Below the pieces are notes generated by a model. The model searched no databases. It was not told the origin of the DNA and saw only the letters and a list, made by a program, of their open reading frames with translations. This document shows, piece by piece, positions 1 through 7,709 of a DNA stretch of 10,561 nucleotides (positions are counted from its first letter, which is position 1; each line of letters begins with the position of its first letter). The DNA comes from an uncultured Eubacteriales bacterium (GTDB lineage: Bacteria > Bacillota > Clostridia > Oscillospirales > Acutalibacteraceae). The stretch is from positions 1 through 10,561 of the forward strand of contig ONWY01000022.1 of the NCBI GenBank assembly GCA_900321665.1, given 5' to 3'. The position numbers and the translations under genes were made by a program.

Positions 1-3
1 TCA

Positions 4-129
4 TTAGCTCGGAGACGGGCTCGGCTGGCTTGCAGGCCAGCCATTTTTTGTTGCTTCATTGATCAGCCCCTGGATCCCCTCTTCCGTGTATCCATAATCT
101 TTTTCCAGTACCCTGCGCATGTTATTCAT
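4..129 (-). CDS. Possible 41-aa small ORF, or frameshifted C-terminus of the LRR surface protein
   Basis: This frame opens with ATG overlapping the TGA stop of the large surface protein (ATGA, bases 129-126) and runs 41 codons to TAA at 6-4, followed at once by TGA. The product starts MNNMRRVLEKDYGYTEE, continues as a charged, helix-prone stretch and ends in a Pro/Ser run (PASQPSPSPS). Two readings are possible. It may be a translationally coupled small gene. Alternatively, it may be the true end of the preceding protein, displaced by loss of one base near 129-131: restoring one A gives a smooth join (..ISIMAQMNNMRRV..). I recognise no family. No separate Shine-Dalgarno is evident, which fits coupling or a frameshift better than independent initiation. 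Confidence 0.4.
   Translation of the reverse strand: MNNMRRVLEKDYGYTEEGIQGLINEATKNGWPASQPSPSPS
23..49 (+). terminator. Possible intrinsic terminator reading rightward
   Basis: A perfect 7-bp GC-rich stem (ggctggc 23-29, gccagcc 36-42) with a 6-base loop is followed by a six-T run at 44-49. On the plus strand this has the form of a Rho-independent terminator, which would serve a convergent gene lying left of the window. On the minus strand there is no T-run after the stem, so it would not stop the surface-protein transcript. It overlaps the 41-codon minus-strand frame, so one of the two readings may be accidental. Confidence 0.4.
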
Positions 130-3100
130 TGCGCCATAATGGAGATGTATGCCGTGTAGCCATCCGCATCCAAATCAGTAGAGCGCGTGCCAAGGTAGAA
201 GGTATTACATTCAATGCCCTTGAAGGCTTCTTGACCGATTGCTCTGACATTTCGTGCATCTACCACATTCGTATGCGCCGAGTTGCCTTGAATGGCACCG
301 TCAAAAGCATTGGATGCGATGGATTCCACGCCATCCAAGCGAATATCGCATTTCAAAATAGCGTTATTAGCAAAGTTGGAGTGAATGGTGCCGATATTTC
401 TTAAATCCAATACCGCATTGCCGGTATCGGTATTGCCGGCATATGCGCCGTTCATCTCAAAAGATACAAGCACACTGTCGTCTGCACTATAGCGTTCGTT
501 GGAGCCGTGCAGGTCTAAAATACCGCCGGCAACCTTTGCATTTTGGAACGCATAGGCGCCGAGTGCCGACATACCTGCGAAGCTGCCGGGTCTTGCATCG
601 CTGTATTCAATATCGTTATACTTAAAGGCGTTTTTACCGATGTTATGCACCATACCGAGGCTGAGCGTGCCGACACGCAACGGTGCGCCGGAGCTACCCT
701 CAAAGGCGCTGTCGCCGACAGTGGTACAGGTGCTTAAATCAATATCTACTCTCGCGGTCGTGCCGCCGCCTGCCTTAGCGATCGCCTTTTTAAACGCCTG
801 GCGCTTGATGGCAACTACCGAGTAGTTACCGCTACCGTCATTCAGGCTTTCGGGCACTAAATCTCCGCCTGCCTTAGATTCAATAGTACCTGCGTAGTAG
901 ATAATCTCGCAACCGGTGGTGGTAGAACCGTCTCTGGAATATTTGCAGTAATAGGCATTGCTATCGGCTTTGAAATCATAAAACTCGTACATATTGAGCT
1001 TCCATGCATCACTATAACCGAGTGACATGGATAACTGCGCGAGCGATTCCTCCATAAAGATAATGGTTTTGTTGACATCAAAGCCGGTCAAGAAGGTGTT
1101 GGGGATGGAATCCGCACCGTCCCAAATGACCTCTAAGCTGACACTGTCATCCACATTAAAGGCATCCGTACCGATGGAGGTGACATTGCTGCCGATAGTA
1201 ATTTCTTTAATCTTGGTGCCCTTGAAGGCATTGTCGCCGATACCGACGCTTGTAAAGGGCAGGGTGACCTCTTCCAGATTAGTCACTGCTGCCGAAGCCA
1301 AGGTTGCATTGAGCGCATTGGCGGGAATTTCCGCATTTGCCACTGCCGCGCTGGATAAATCCAATGCCTGCAGTGAAGAGAAATTGTCTCTGATATTTTC
1401 AAACTGTGCCTGCTTCAATTTAATGGAATTGGTGGTAACAATTCTTAATCTCGAGCAGTTTGCCGGGTTGTAGCCTTGCGCTGCAAACAAGCTCGTGATG
1501 GATTCCGCATTGGCGCCGCTGTTGGCGGCAACATTCTTTAAGTAAACGGTGTAAACACCGGTGAGCCTGTCATTTTCCTTCACATAGGAATCTTCCGTCG
1601 TCTGGTTAAAGGGCTCGATATCGATTTCTTCAAAATAATTGGAGTTATAGTTGCCGCTAAAGGTGGTCACGGCACCGTCGCCGTTAATGACTCTGGTGTT
1701 AAAGACCTCTCTGCCGGCGGTTTCAATACCCTTTGCACCGCTTGCGCCGGTTTTCAGGGAAAGAGAATTGACTGTGTTGAAATTCTTTACATAGGCGCTG
1801 ACTTTATAGGACTTACCGTTATATTCCATGTTGGAAAGGTCAATGCTGTCAACCTCGCCGTAGTTGACCACATACACATCGCTGATAGCTTTGCCGGTCG
1901 GCAAAACGATAGAGTTGAGCACACTGCCTGCGCCCACCTTTACCATGGTATCGGAACCGGTAACAGTGATGTCCGCCGCTACATTATCGCTCTCGGCATC
2001 CGCCTTGCGCAGGCGAATGTTATTCAGGATAAGACCGGAATTTTCATCTGCTACAATGTATTGCAAGTAGGTCTCGTCATCCACCGTGCCGCTGATGCTG
2101 TCGGTGGTATCGGTCACGGAAAGTCCGCAGTTTGCATAGATATTACCGCCGGTGACCACGCCCTCTTCTACCTTACCGATGAAGACATTTTGGGCGGAGT
2201 TTGTGCTGTTGATGCTGAAGGGACCTAAGTTGGTGATATACATATCGCCGTCCACATACAGCCTTGAGGATACCGGAACGGTCAATCTCCTCTCCTCGGT
2301 CACCTTGTAATTAAAGACTAAGTCGCCGTGGATAATCAGGTTATAGGAATTGAGGTTGAGGTTGACACCGTTGGTCATGGAGAGATTGGTGCCGACAGGG
2401 CTCTCAATGTTTCTGGTTAAGTAAATCGTATCACCGCTGTTGGCGGAAGCAATAGCGCTTCTGAGTGCCTGCCAAGAGTCGGCATACAGCACCTTCGCGG
2501 AGGAGGTGGTCTGCGGCACCGGTCCGTTTGCCTGACCGATGGTGACAATGGGGTTGACATCCACCGTCTTGCCCTGGTAAGAGCCGGTGAGCATTTCATT
2601 GGGAAGCCCCGTTACACAATAAGCAATCAGGTAATAGGAAACCTCTGCATTTTCAACGGTGCCCTTTTCTAAGGCTACCGCATTGTTTTTGATGGTACCG
2701 AAGGTCACTTCGCCATTGGGAGAGGCAATGTCCGAAGCACTCGGGAAGGTATATGTAGAAAGGTAATTACTAATCGCGGTTTCATCGACATCGCCGGAGA
2801 TATTCAGCACATAAGGCTTAAAGTAGAAATAGTTTGCCAGCGCGGTCTGCTCAGCGCTCATTTGGTTATAGGTCAAGTATTCGTATGCCTTAATATCAAA
2901 GCCCGAATTGTTCTTCACCTTAATGATTTGATACTTTACCGAATCCGAGCCCATATTGATTTCGTGCGAGCTCAGAGACCACGCGTCTTCATCCTCTTGT
3001 GAATAGTGCTTGGTATTTAATTGCGTTGCGGTTGTCCCCTCCACATCAAATAGAGTGACATCGTACGCAAACGAACCAAGCGAAAACTTACCGTTCATCA

Positions 3101-3224
3101 CATTGATGCGGTTGGTGTACCAGGCAAAGGTAATGCAAATTGCGAGGAACACGGTCACAATCAATGCAATGAGTGCAATCGTTTTCTGCTTGCTATTCAG
3201 TTTTTTGGAACCGCGTTTTAACAT
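126..3224 (-). CDS. Large SipW-dependent surface protein with beta-helix and BspA-like LRR regions
   Basis: A 1032-residue exported protein, probably an adhesin or matrix component. I start it at ATG 3224, four codons inside the longest frame (TTG 3236), because GGAGAG at 3234-3229 is then correctly spaced. A basic N-terminus leads into a hydrophobic helix (about 15-35) ending ITFAWYTNR, the form of a SipW-dependent signal peptide. Residues 40-240 resemble a TasA/camelysin-type beta domain. From about 245 to 500, Gly/Asn/Ile-rich repeats following a SWQALRSAIASANSGDTIYL segment look like a right-handed beta-helix (pectin-lyase-like). From about 615 to 720 and 800 to 1005 there are BspA-type LRR_5 units (IGDNAFKGTKIKEITIGSNV; VGDSAFEGSS; IGQEAFKGIEC). 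No LPXTG signal or C-terminal membrane helix is visible. It follows its likely peptidase by 104 bases. The protein stops soon after the last LRR, perhaps through a frameshift. Confidence 0.88.
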   Translation of the reverse strand: MLKRGSKKLNSKQKTIALIALIVTVFLAICITFAWYTNRINVMNGKFSLGSFAYDVTLFDVEGTTATQLNTKHYSQEDEDAWSLSSHEINMGSDSVKYQIIKVKNNSGFDIKAYEYLTYNQMSAEQTALANYFYFKPYVLNISGDVDETAISNYLSTYTFPSASDIASPNGEVTFGTIKNNAVALEKGTVENAEVSYYLIAYCVTGLPNEMLTGSYQGKTVDVNPIVTIGQANGPVPQTTSSAKVLYADSWQALRSAIASANSGDTIYLTRNIESPVGTNLSMTNGVNLNLNSYNLIIHGDLVFNYKVTEERRLTVPVSSRLYVDGDMYITNLGPFSINSTNSAQNVFIGKVEEGVVTGGNIYANCGLSVTDTTDSISGTVDDETYLQYIVADENSGLILNNIRLRKADAESDNVAADITVTGSDTMVKVGAGSVLNSIVLPTGKAISDVYVVNYGEVDSIDLSNMEYNGKSYKVSAYVKNFNTVNSLSLKTGASGAKGIETAGREVFNTRVINGDGAVTTFSGNYNSNYFEEIDIEPFNQTTEDSYVKENDRLTGVYTVYLKNVAANSGANAESITSLFAAQGYNPANCSRLRIVTTNSIKLKQAQFENIRDNFSSLQALDLSSAAVANAEIPANALNATLASAAVTNLEEVTLPFTSVGIGDNAFKGTKIKEITIGSNVTSIGTDAFNVDDSVSLEVIWDGADSIPNTFLTGFDVNKTIIFMEESLAQLSMSLGYSDAWKLNMYEFYDFKADSNAYYCKYSRDGSTTTGCEIIYYAGTIESKAGGDLVPESLNDGSGNYSVVAIKRQAFKKAIAKAGGGTTARVDIDLSTCTTVGDSAFEGSSGAPLRVGTLSLGMVHNIGKNAFKYNDIEYSDARPGSFAGMSALGAYAFQNAKVAGGILDLHGSNERYSADDSVLVSFEMNGAYAGNTDTGNAVLDLRNIGTIHSNFANNAILKCDIRLDGVESIASNAFDGAIQGNSAHTNVVDARNVRAIGQEAFKGIECNTFYLGTRSTDLDADGYTAYISIMAQ

Positions 3225-3228
3225 TTTT

Positions 3229-3234
3229 CTCTCC
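3229..3234 (-). promoter_or_regulatory. Ribosome binding site that sets the LRR protein start
   Basis: GGAGAG on the minus strand lies 4 bases (GGAG core 6 bases) before ATG 3224. It falls inside the longer TTG-initiated frame, so it argues for the internal ATG as the true start. Confidence 0.7.
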
Positions 3235-3285
3235 AAAAAAATTACCCTTTCATAGCTAAAGTGAATGATTGAATGGTTTTATTTC

Positions 3286-3300
3286 CGGCGACTCTCACCG
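3286..3300 (-). other. Small hairpin between peptidase and LRR protein genes
   Basis: On the minus strand CGGTGA-GAG-TCGCCG folds into a 6-bp stem (one G-U pair) with a 3-base loop in the 104-base gap. No T-run follows, so it is not a convincing terminator. It could protect or process the transcript. Confidence 0.3.
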
Positions 3301-3328
3301 AAGAATTTATTGATTGCTTTGCGGGAAG

Positions 3329-3991
3329 CTAACGAGCTTGTGTATCGCCGGGTGCCTTTTCATCGGCATCAGGCGCCTGCTGCTCCGCTCGCTTTTTTTG
3401 CTCCGCTTCCTTTAAAATTTGCTTAAGCTGCTCCTCGGTAAGCGGCTCTATCTTTTCCGCCTTTTTCGAGAGCTTGGCAAGGTTGTAAATTTCAATGCCC
3501 ATCAGCACAAAGATGACTGCGAGGAAAATCAACAGCCCGTACCACTGCTTAAAAAGGTTAAAGGCGAAGCTGAGCACATGCAGGGTGCAAACATACTTGC
3601 CAATCACCTGCTCGCCGGTAAACACCGGGTCTTTTATCGCGCCGGGCTTAATACCCTGCGTTTGAATGCGGATGGTGCCGCCGGTATCCGTGACCGGCTC
3701 CTCTATCACCTTGTGGGTGATGTCCTTGCCGGCAAGCTCGCCCGCCGTGCCGTGGTAAGTGATAACATCGCCCTTGTGCACCTCGCTGCCTTCGCACGCT
3801 TTCACGAGAATGACATCACCGACTTTTAACATCGGTGTCATCGAATCGGAGGCAACATTAAAGGTATAGTAGCCGAAAAACTGCGGCCTTGCCCCGCTCA
3901 AGCGAAGCACAAACACAAATGCGACCACCACCGTGGCAAGCACCAAAAGCACCGTGGAAAATATACTGATAACTTTTCTAACTGTTCTCAT
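3329..3991 (-). CDS. sipW-like: Signal peptidase I, SipW (ER-type, Ser-His) family
   Basis: A 220-residue membrane peptidase that should remove the signal peptides of the neighbouring SipW-dependent proteins outside the membrane. Helix 1 spans about 8-30. The catalytic serine is Ser50 in VASDSMTPML. His93 in DITHKVIE replaces the lysine of typical bacterial enzymes, as in SipW and eukaryotic Sec11. The acidic box follows with Asp121 in IKDPV. The usual TKGD motif reads TQGI here, so the first conserved Asp is lost while the later one is kept. Helix 2 spans about 150-170, followed by an unusually long charged cytoplasmic tail of some 50 residues (LTEEQLKQILKEAEQ..). The gene starts 7 bases after the TasA-like gene, with a poor Shine-Dalgarno and an 11-base duplication at the junction, so translational coupling is likely. 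Confidence 0.92.
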   Translation of the reverse strand: MRTVRKVISIFSTVLLVLATVVVAFVFVLRLSGARPQFFGYYTFNVASDSMTPMLKVGDVILVKACEGSEVHKGDVITYHGTAGELAGKDITHKVIEEPVTDTGGTIRIQTQGIKPGAIKDPVFTGEQVIGKYVCTLHVLSFAFNLFKQWYGLLIFLAVIFVLMGIEIYNLAKLSKKAEKIEPLTEEQLKQILKEAEQKKRAEQQAPDADEKAPGDTQAR

Positions 3992-4002
3992 GCTGTTCTC
4001 AT
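3981..4002 (-). repeat. 11-bp tandem duplication at the TasA-like/peptidase gene junction
   Basis: The minus strand reads ATGAGAACAGC then ATGAGAACAGT, two copies of an 11-base unit. The first ATG (4002) overlaps the TGA of the upstream gene but yields only MRTA before a TGA that overlaps the second ATG (3991), the real peptidase start. The arrangement suggests a recent duplication that moved the start downstream by 11 bases and left a four-codon reinitiation leader. Confidence 0.7.
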
Positions 4003-4727
4003 GAACCTGTTGCTATAAACTTAATATTTTGTAATTTCATCATCTGCTCGCCCATGACCTCGTTACCGACCGCGTCACCGTTCAGCAGTACATACCAATA
4101 AACAACCACCGGGTTTGCGCTTCTGTTGCCGCCGGTTTCGGTTGCCGCAGGCAATGTCAGCTTCTCATAAATCGGCTGTGTGCCGACAAGATTAAAGGTA
4201 TCGCTCAAAACACCGCTTTCATAATACGGTTGCGCATTGCTTAAATCAAAGGATTGCTGGTAGGTACCGCCCTCTAAGTTGGAGCCGAAGGTTAAGCAGG
4301 TTTTCTCGCGCGTTGTCACAAGCTTTTTGTTCACAAGCAAAGACTGCAGCACAAAGGTGCCGGTATAGGGCGAGAGCTCGTTGTTGGAAATGACCGTTTT
4401 AAAATATTTTCTTTCACCCGGGTACATCGAGAAAATATTGCTATCCTCATCAAAATTCGGATTGTTGAGATTTTTGAGCGGTTGCTCATCATACACAATG
4501 TTGCCGTTGCTTTGTAATATGCCCGGGTAGGTATTAAACTGAATATCTAAATTATCATTGGAAATGACGGAAATGCCGTTTGCCTGCGCCTTATCATTCA
4601 TCTGCGCAAACCACGCAAAAACCGCTAAGATAATGCCGATAAGAATGACGAACAGAACGATACCGTTCCATATCAGCGCCTTCCGTTGAGCATCTCTATC
4701 AAATTGTTGTTGCTCTTTTTGCTGCAT
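3999..4727 (-). CDS. TasA/camelysin-like SipW-dependent secreted protein
   Basis: A 242-residue protein, probably a secreted or cell-surface structural subunit. A 17-residue hydrophilic N-terminus precedes one strong hydrophobic helix (about 18-40) ending LAVFAWFAQMNDKAQA, which matches the SipW-type signal peptide pattern (..AWF.. then Ala-containing residues). The rest is predominantly beta-type, with the MYPGERKYFKTVISNNE segment that recalls the PG..-(K/R)-N pattern of TasA/CalY-like proteins, and a closing YWYVLLNGDAVGNEVMG segment. AGGAG at 4738-4734 lies 6 bases from ATG 4727. The gene directly precedes a SipW-type peptidase by 7 bases, the same pairing as in the Bacillus tapA-sipW-tasA operon. 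The exact fibre-forming role is inference; it could also be an accessory anchor. Confidence 0.8.
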   Translation of the reverse strand: MQQKEQQQFDRDAQRKALIWNGIVLFVILIGIILAVFAWFAQMNDKAQANGISVISNDNLDIQFNTYPGILQSNGNIVYDEQPLKNLNNPNFDEDSNIFSMYPGERKYFKTVISNNELSPYTGTFVLQSLLVNKKLVTTREKTCLTFGSNLEGGTYQQSFDLSNAQPYYESGVLSDTFNLVGTQPIYEKLTLPAATETGGNRSANPVVVYWYVLLNGDAVGNEVMGEQMMKLQNIKFIATGS

Positions 4728-4733
4728 GGTTTG

Positions 4734-4738
4734 CTCCT
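4734..4738 (-). promoter_or_regulatory. Ribosome binding site of the TasA-like gene
   Basis: AGGAG on the minus strand, 6 bases before ATG 4727, in the 40-base gap after the coiled-coil gene. No promoter or terminator is evident in that gap, which supports read-through transcription. Confidence 0.6.
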
Positions 4739-4767
4739 GTGAAGTGAATGGTTTTAGCGCCTTTGGC

Positions 4768-7659
4768 TTAATCGAAATAGTAAACCGTTGCGCTCCTTGC
4801 GCCGATTGCCTTCAAATTGACATCGGCAGTCGGCTCCGCGATAACCTCCTCAAACTCGTTTTCCGCTTTGAGGGAATCGGTGAACTCTTTGATTTCATCG
4901 GCACTGTAGCCGTGATAGAGCACAAAGGCAAAGCGCTTGTCGCAATCGCCGAATTGGTACTCTAATGCCAGCGGCAAATTGATATCATCGGTCTTGGAAA
5001 TTTTCTTAAATTTGCCCTTGACCACCATACCGAGAGCGCTCTTATCTAAATAGGTTACTGCGCACAGCCGCTTAGCGATGATTTGCTCTCGGCTCTCGCC
5101 CAGCGCGCTGAGGTGCCGGATGCCGAGTGCATAGCCGATGGCACTGCCGGTGAGCGCCGCGGTATCAAAGCTTTGCACTGCGCTCTCCGCTTCGGCTGCC
5201 GCCATAGCGACGGTAGCCATCGCGCCGGTTTTTTTCTCGCTTGAAGCGAGAAAATAGATGTCATCACCCGCTTCGAGTGCCGGGGTAATCGCCTGCAAAG
5301 CATCGTGCGGTGTAGCGGATTTTTCAAACTTACCTGCCGCAGGTGCCAAGTGGAGCACGGCAATGCCGTATTTCTCCGCAAGGGCGGCGGTGTCGGCTGT
5401 AAAGTCATCCACCATTACACTTGCTTTGCCGCTCGGCGCACCCTTTTGCACTGCGCACGCTGCCCTGACAAGTGCTCTGAAGGTATCTGTACTTAAGCCA
5501 TTTTCTAAAGTTTTGCTATTTTTATAGGAACCTGCCTTTGCCTTTGCGGCAGCCTGCGCTGCAAGTGTTGCTGCAGCAATGGTGCTCTTGGCAGAGGCTT
5601 GGATATCTGCTATCTTCTTTTTATAGTTTGCAAGCTCCTCGCGCCTTGCCGCTGCCACGGCAGCGTCTTTGTCTGCAAGTGCCTGCGCCTTTTGTGCTTC
5701 TAAAGCTGCTGCATGGGCAGCATTGCCGGCTTCCAGATCCTGCTGCAGCTTGGCAATATCGCCCTCGCGCGCCGCAATCTCGGCATCCTTGGCGCCGATG
5801 GTTTCCTCGCGCGCCGCGATGGTTGCTTTGCCGGCTGCCACATCGCTCTCGAGTGCTGCGATGGCTTGCGCCTTCTGCTCGAGCTGCCGGTCGCTCTCGG
5901 CAAGCGCCGCCTGCTGTGTTTCAATTTGCGCCGCCTTCTCGGCAACCGTGTTATTTAATGCTGTAATGGCATTTGCCTTGTCAGCCACATCGGCTTCTAA
6001 GGCGGCAATAGACTGTGCCTTTTGCGCAAGCTCGGCTTCGTTCGCCGCGATTTGCTCTGCTTTTGCTGCGATATCGGCATTCATGGAGGCGATGGTTTGC
6101 TCGTGCGCCGCCACTGTCGCTTGCAGGGAGGCAATCTGCTCTCCCATCGCTGCAATATCGCTTTGCAAGCTTTCGATAGTCGCATTTAAAGAAGCAATTT
6201 CTGCATTTTTCTGCTCTATCTCGGCTTTCTTTGCCGCGACATCGGCTGTCAGCGCCGCAATGGTTGCTGCCGCTGCTGCAAGCTCTGTTTCGAGCGCTGC
6301 AATCTTTTGCTCGAGCGCGGGAATCTTCGCCTCAAGCTCTGCTACCTTCGCTTCGCTCTCTTGGAACTTCGCCTTGTATTTTTCCGCCTCGTTCTTGGCA
6401 GCTTCTAACTCGCTGGTCTTGCGGTCGAGCTCGAGCTGCATATTGAGGATGCGGGTATCTCTATCGCTGACTTCCTTTTCAAGGTGCTTGACCTCGGAAG
6501 TTAAGCGCTGAATTTTTCTTTCTTTATTCTCGTTGTCAACCGTTAAGTCGGCAACCTCTTTTTTGAGGGATTTAATCTCGCGGTCGAGCCCCTCAATCTC
6601 TTCTCTGAGTGCATCGCGCTCTTGGAGCACGGCAAGCTCGGCGCGCTGCTCATACAGGCGGAATTTCTCCTCCTCGGCACTCTTGCGCGCTTCCTCCTCG
6701 GCGCGCTTTGCCTCCTCGTAGTCCTCCCGGAGCTGCTCCTCCAAATCGGGGTTGGAGCAAAGCTCGATGGCAAACTGCTGGAGCACAACCGTATCGTAAA
6801 TCGCGCTCTTGAAGTGGTCTGCGAGCACACCGTCAAACTCATTGCCGGCTGCCTGATAGCCGGGCTTTGTATAGGTCTCGATGTAGTTCCACAAATCCAA
6901 GCTCTTTTTAAAGTTCGGATTTTTGGTCATCAGGTTGGTGTGCAGAATCGGCGGGCGCACCGGCTCGCAGCCGGTCAGCTCGCGCATCAGCGGCGTGGAG
7001 AGAAAATCACCGAGAACGGTTCTGATTCTCAGCACGCGCTCGTAACCCGAAAGGGTGCTGACATCGGCATTCAAATCAACCTTTGTATTGGTATGGGATT
7101 CAATGGAGAAGGAGAGGTCATACTCAATTTTCTCATCAAACACCTGGAAATCTCTGTGCAGCTGCACCTTTGAGAAAGAGTCGTTGGGCGCATCGCTCAA
7201 TGCCTTGTAGCGCAAGCCCACAAAGTAAGCAAGCTTTTGCAAAAGCGTGTACAAGAAGCGGTTTTCATAAATCGCGAAGCTCTCTTCACGCTGAATGTTG
7301 AGAATGCGCTCCGGGGTAACATCGCTGCCCTCCACGCGCGCAATCAAATTGGTATGCTGCGCTAAGTGGCGCACCGATTCGGTGGTGATGTTTCTTGCTT
7401 TTTCAATCGGCACAACCTCTTCGGTAACCTCGATGAAACGGCGCTGCTCTCGAATCGCTTTATCAATGTAAACAAGGGTGCTTTCAATCGCTTCAACCCA
7501 ATCCAGGTCAACCACTCTGTAGTAAACCTTACCGATATGGGAATCCTTGCCGACATCCGCAAGTGTTTGCGCAGCAGTCATATAGCGGTGGGAATCAATC
7601 TGGTCTATGCCCTCTTTAAACTGTGCATAAACGCGGTAATATTTTTCCATCTGTTCCAT
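4768..7659 (-). CDS. DUF2357/McrC-like, long coiled coil, DegV-like fusion protein
   Basis: A 963-residue protein, apparently soluble, with no signal peptide or membrane helix. Residues 1-305 resemble the DUF2357 region of McrC/LlaJI-type restriction partners: ARNITTESVRHLAQ near 88, the YENRFLYTLL signature at 131-140, and PPILHTNLMTKNPNFKKSLD followed by LW near 236-257. No PD-(D/E)XK nuclease follows. Instead about 400 residues (305-705) form an unbroken coiled coil, charged at first and then very Ala-rich with IAALE.DVA heptads. The C-terminus (about 745-963) looks like a worn DegV fatty-acid-binding domain: VDDFTADTAALAEKYGI, DDIYFLASSEKKTGAM, LYHGYSADEIKEF and a final IGARSATVYYF. An ideal AAGGAGGT sits 10 bases upstream of the ATG. 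Its partner is probably the McrB-like ATPase upstream. A structural or signalling role at the membrane is inference; the domain calls are by eye. Confidence 0.75.
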   Translation of the reverse strand: MEQMEKYYRVYAQFKEGIDQIDSHRYMTAAQTLADVGKDSHIGKVYYRVVDLDWVEAIESTLVYIDKAIREQRRFIEVTEEVVPIEKARNITTESVRHLAQHTNLIARVEGSDVTPERILNIQREESFAIYENRFLYTLLQKLAYFVGLRYKALSDAPNDSFSKVQLHRDFQVFDEKIEYDLSFSIESHTNTKVDLNADVSTLSGYERVLRIRTVLGDFLSTPLMRELTGCEPVRPPILHTNLMTKNPNFKKSLDLWNYIETYTKPGYQAAGNEFDGVLADHFKSAIYDTVVLQQFAIELCSNPDLEEQLREDYEEAKRAEEEARKSAEEEKFRLYEQRAELAVLQERDALREEIEGLDREIKSLKKEVADLTVDNENKERKIQRLTSEVKHLEKEVSDRDTRILNMQLELDRKTSELEAAKNEAEKYKAKFQESEAKVAELEAKIPALEQKIAALETELAAAAATIAALTADVAAKKAEIEQKNAEIASLNATIESLQSDIAAMGEQIASLQATVAAHEQTIASMNADIAAKAEQIAANEAELAQKAQSIAALEADVADKANAITALNNTVAEKAAQIETQQAALAESDRQLEQKAQAIAALESDVAAGKATIAAREETIGAKDAEIAAREGDIAKLQQDLEAGNAAHAAALEAQKAQALADKDAAVAAARREELANYKKKIADIQASAKSTIAAATLAAQAAAKAKAGSYKNSKTLENGLSTDTFRALVRAACAVQKGAPSGKASVMVDDFTADTAALAEKYGIAVLHLAPAAGKFEKSATPHDALQAITPALEAGDDIYFLASSEKKTGAMATVAMAAAEAESAVQSFDTAALTGSAIGYALGIRHLSALGESREQIIAKRLCAVTYLDKSALGMVVKGKFKKISKTDDINLPLALEYQFGDCDKRFAFVLYHGYSADEIKEFTDSLKAENEFEEVIAEPTADVNLKAIGARSATVYYFD

Positions 7660-7669
7660 AAGTCATCCC

Positions 7670-7677
7670 ACCTCCTT
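7670..7677 (-). promoter_or_regulatory. Strong ribosome binding site of the coiled-coil gene
   Basis: A perfect AAGGAGGT on the minus strand, 10 bases before ATG 7659. It fixes this start over the second Met four residues in. Confidence 0.8.
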
Positions 7678-7709
7678 ATTTTAATTGTCAACACGGTTGT
7701 GAATATGAT

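Noticed and set aside
126..260. LPXTG or C-terminal membrane anchor in the LRR protein
   Set aside because: Neither the main frame's end nor the 41-codon frame contains a sorting motif or a hydrophobic helix.
3225..3236. TTG start four codons upstream of the LRR protein's ATG
   Set aside because: The putative codons are the Shine-Dalgarno itself (GGAGAG), which serves ATG 3224.
5669..6511. Long plus-strand open frame (280 codons) opposite the coiled coil
   Set aside because: It is Ala/Ser-rich low-complexity sequence that mirrors the Ala/Glu-rich heptads of the minus-strand gene; an antisense shadow of codon bias with no recognisable domain.
7686..7691. Perfect TTGACA (-35 like) ahead of the coiled-coil gene
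   Set aside because: At 16-18 bases downstream there is only GC-rich Shine-Dalgarno-adjacent sequence, so no -10 box is available.
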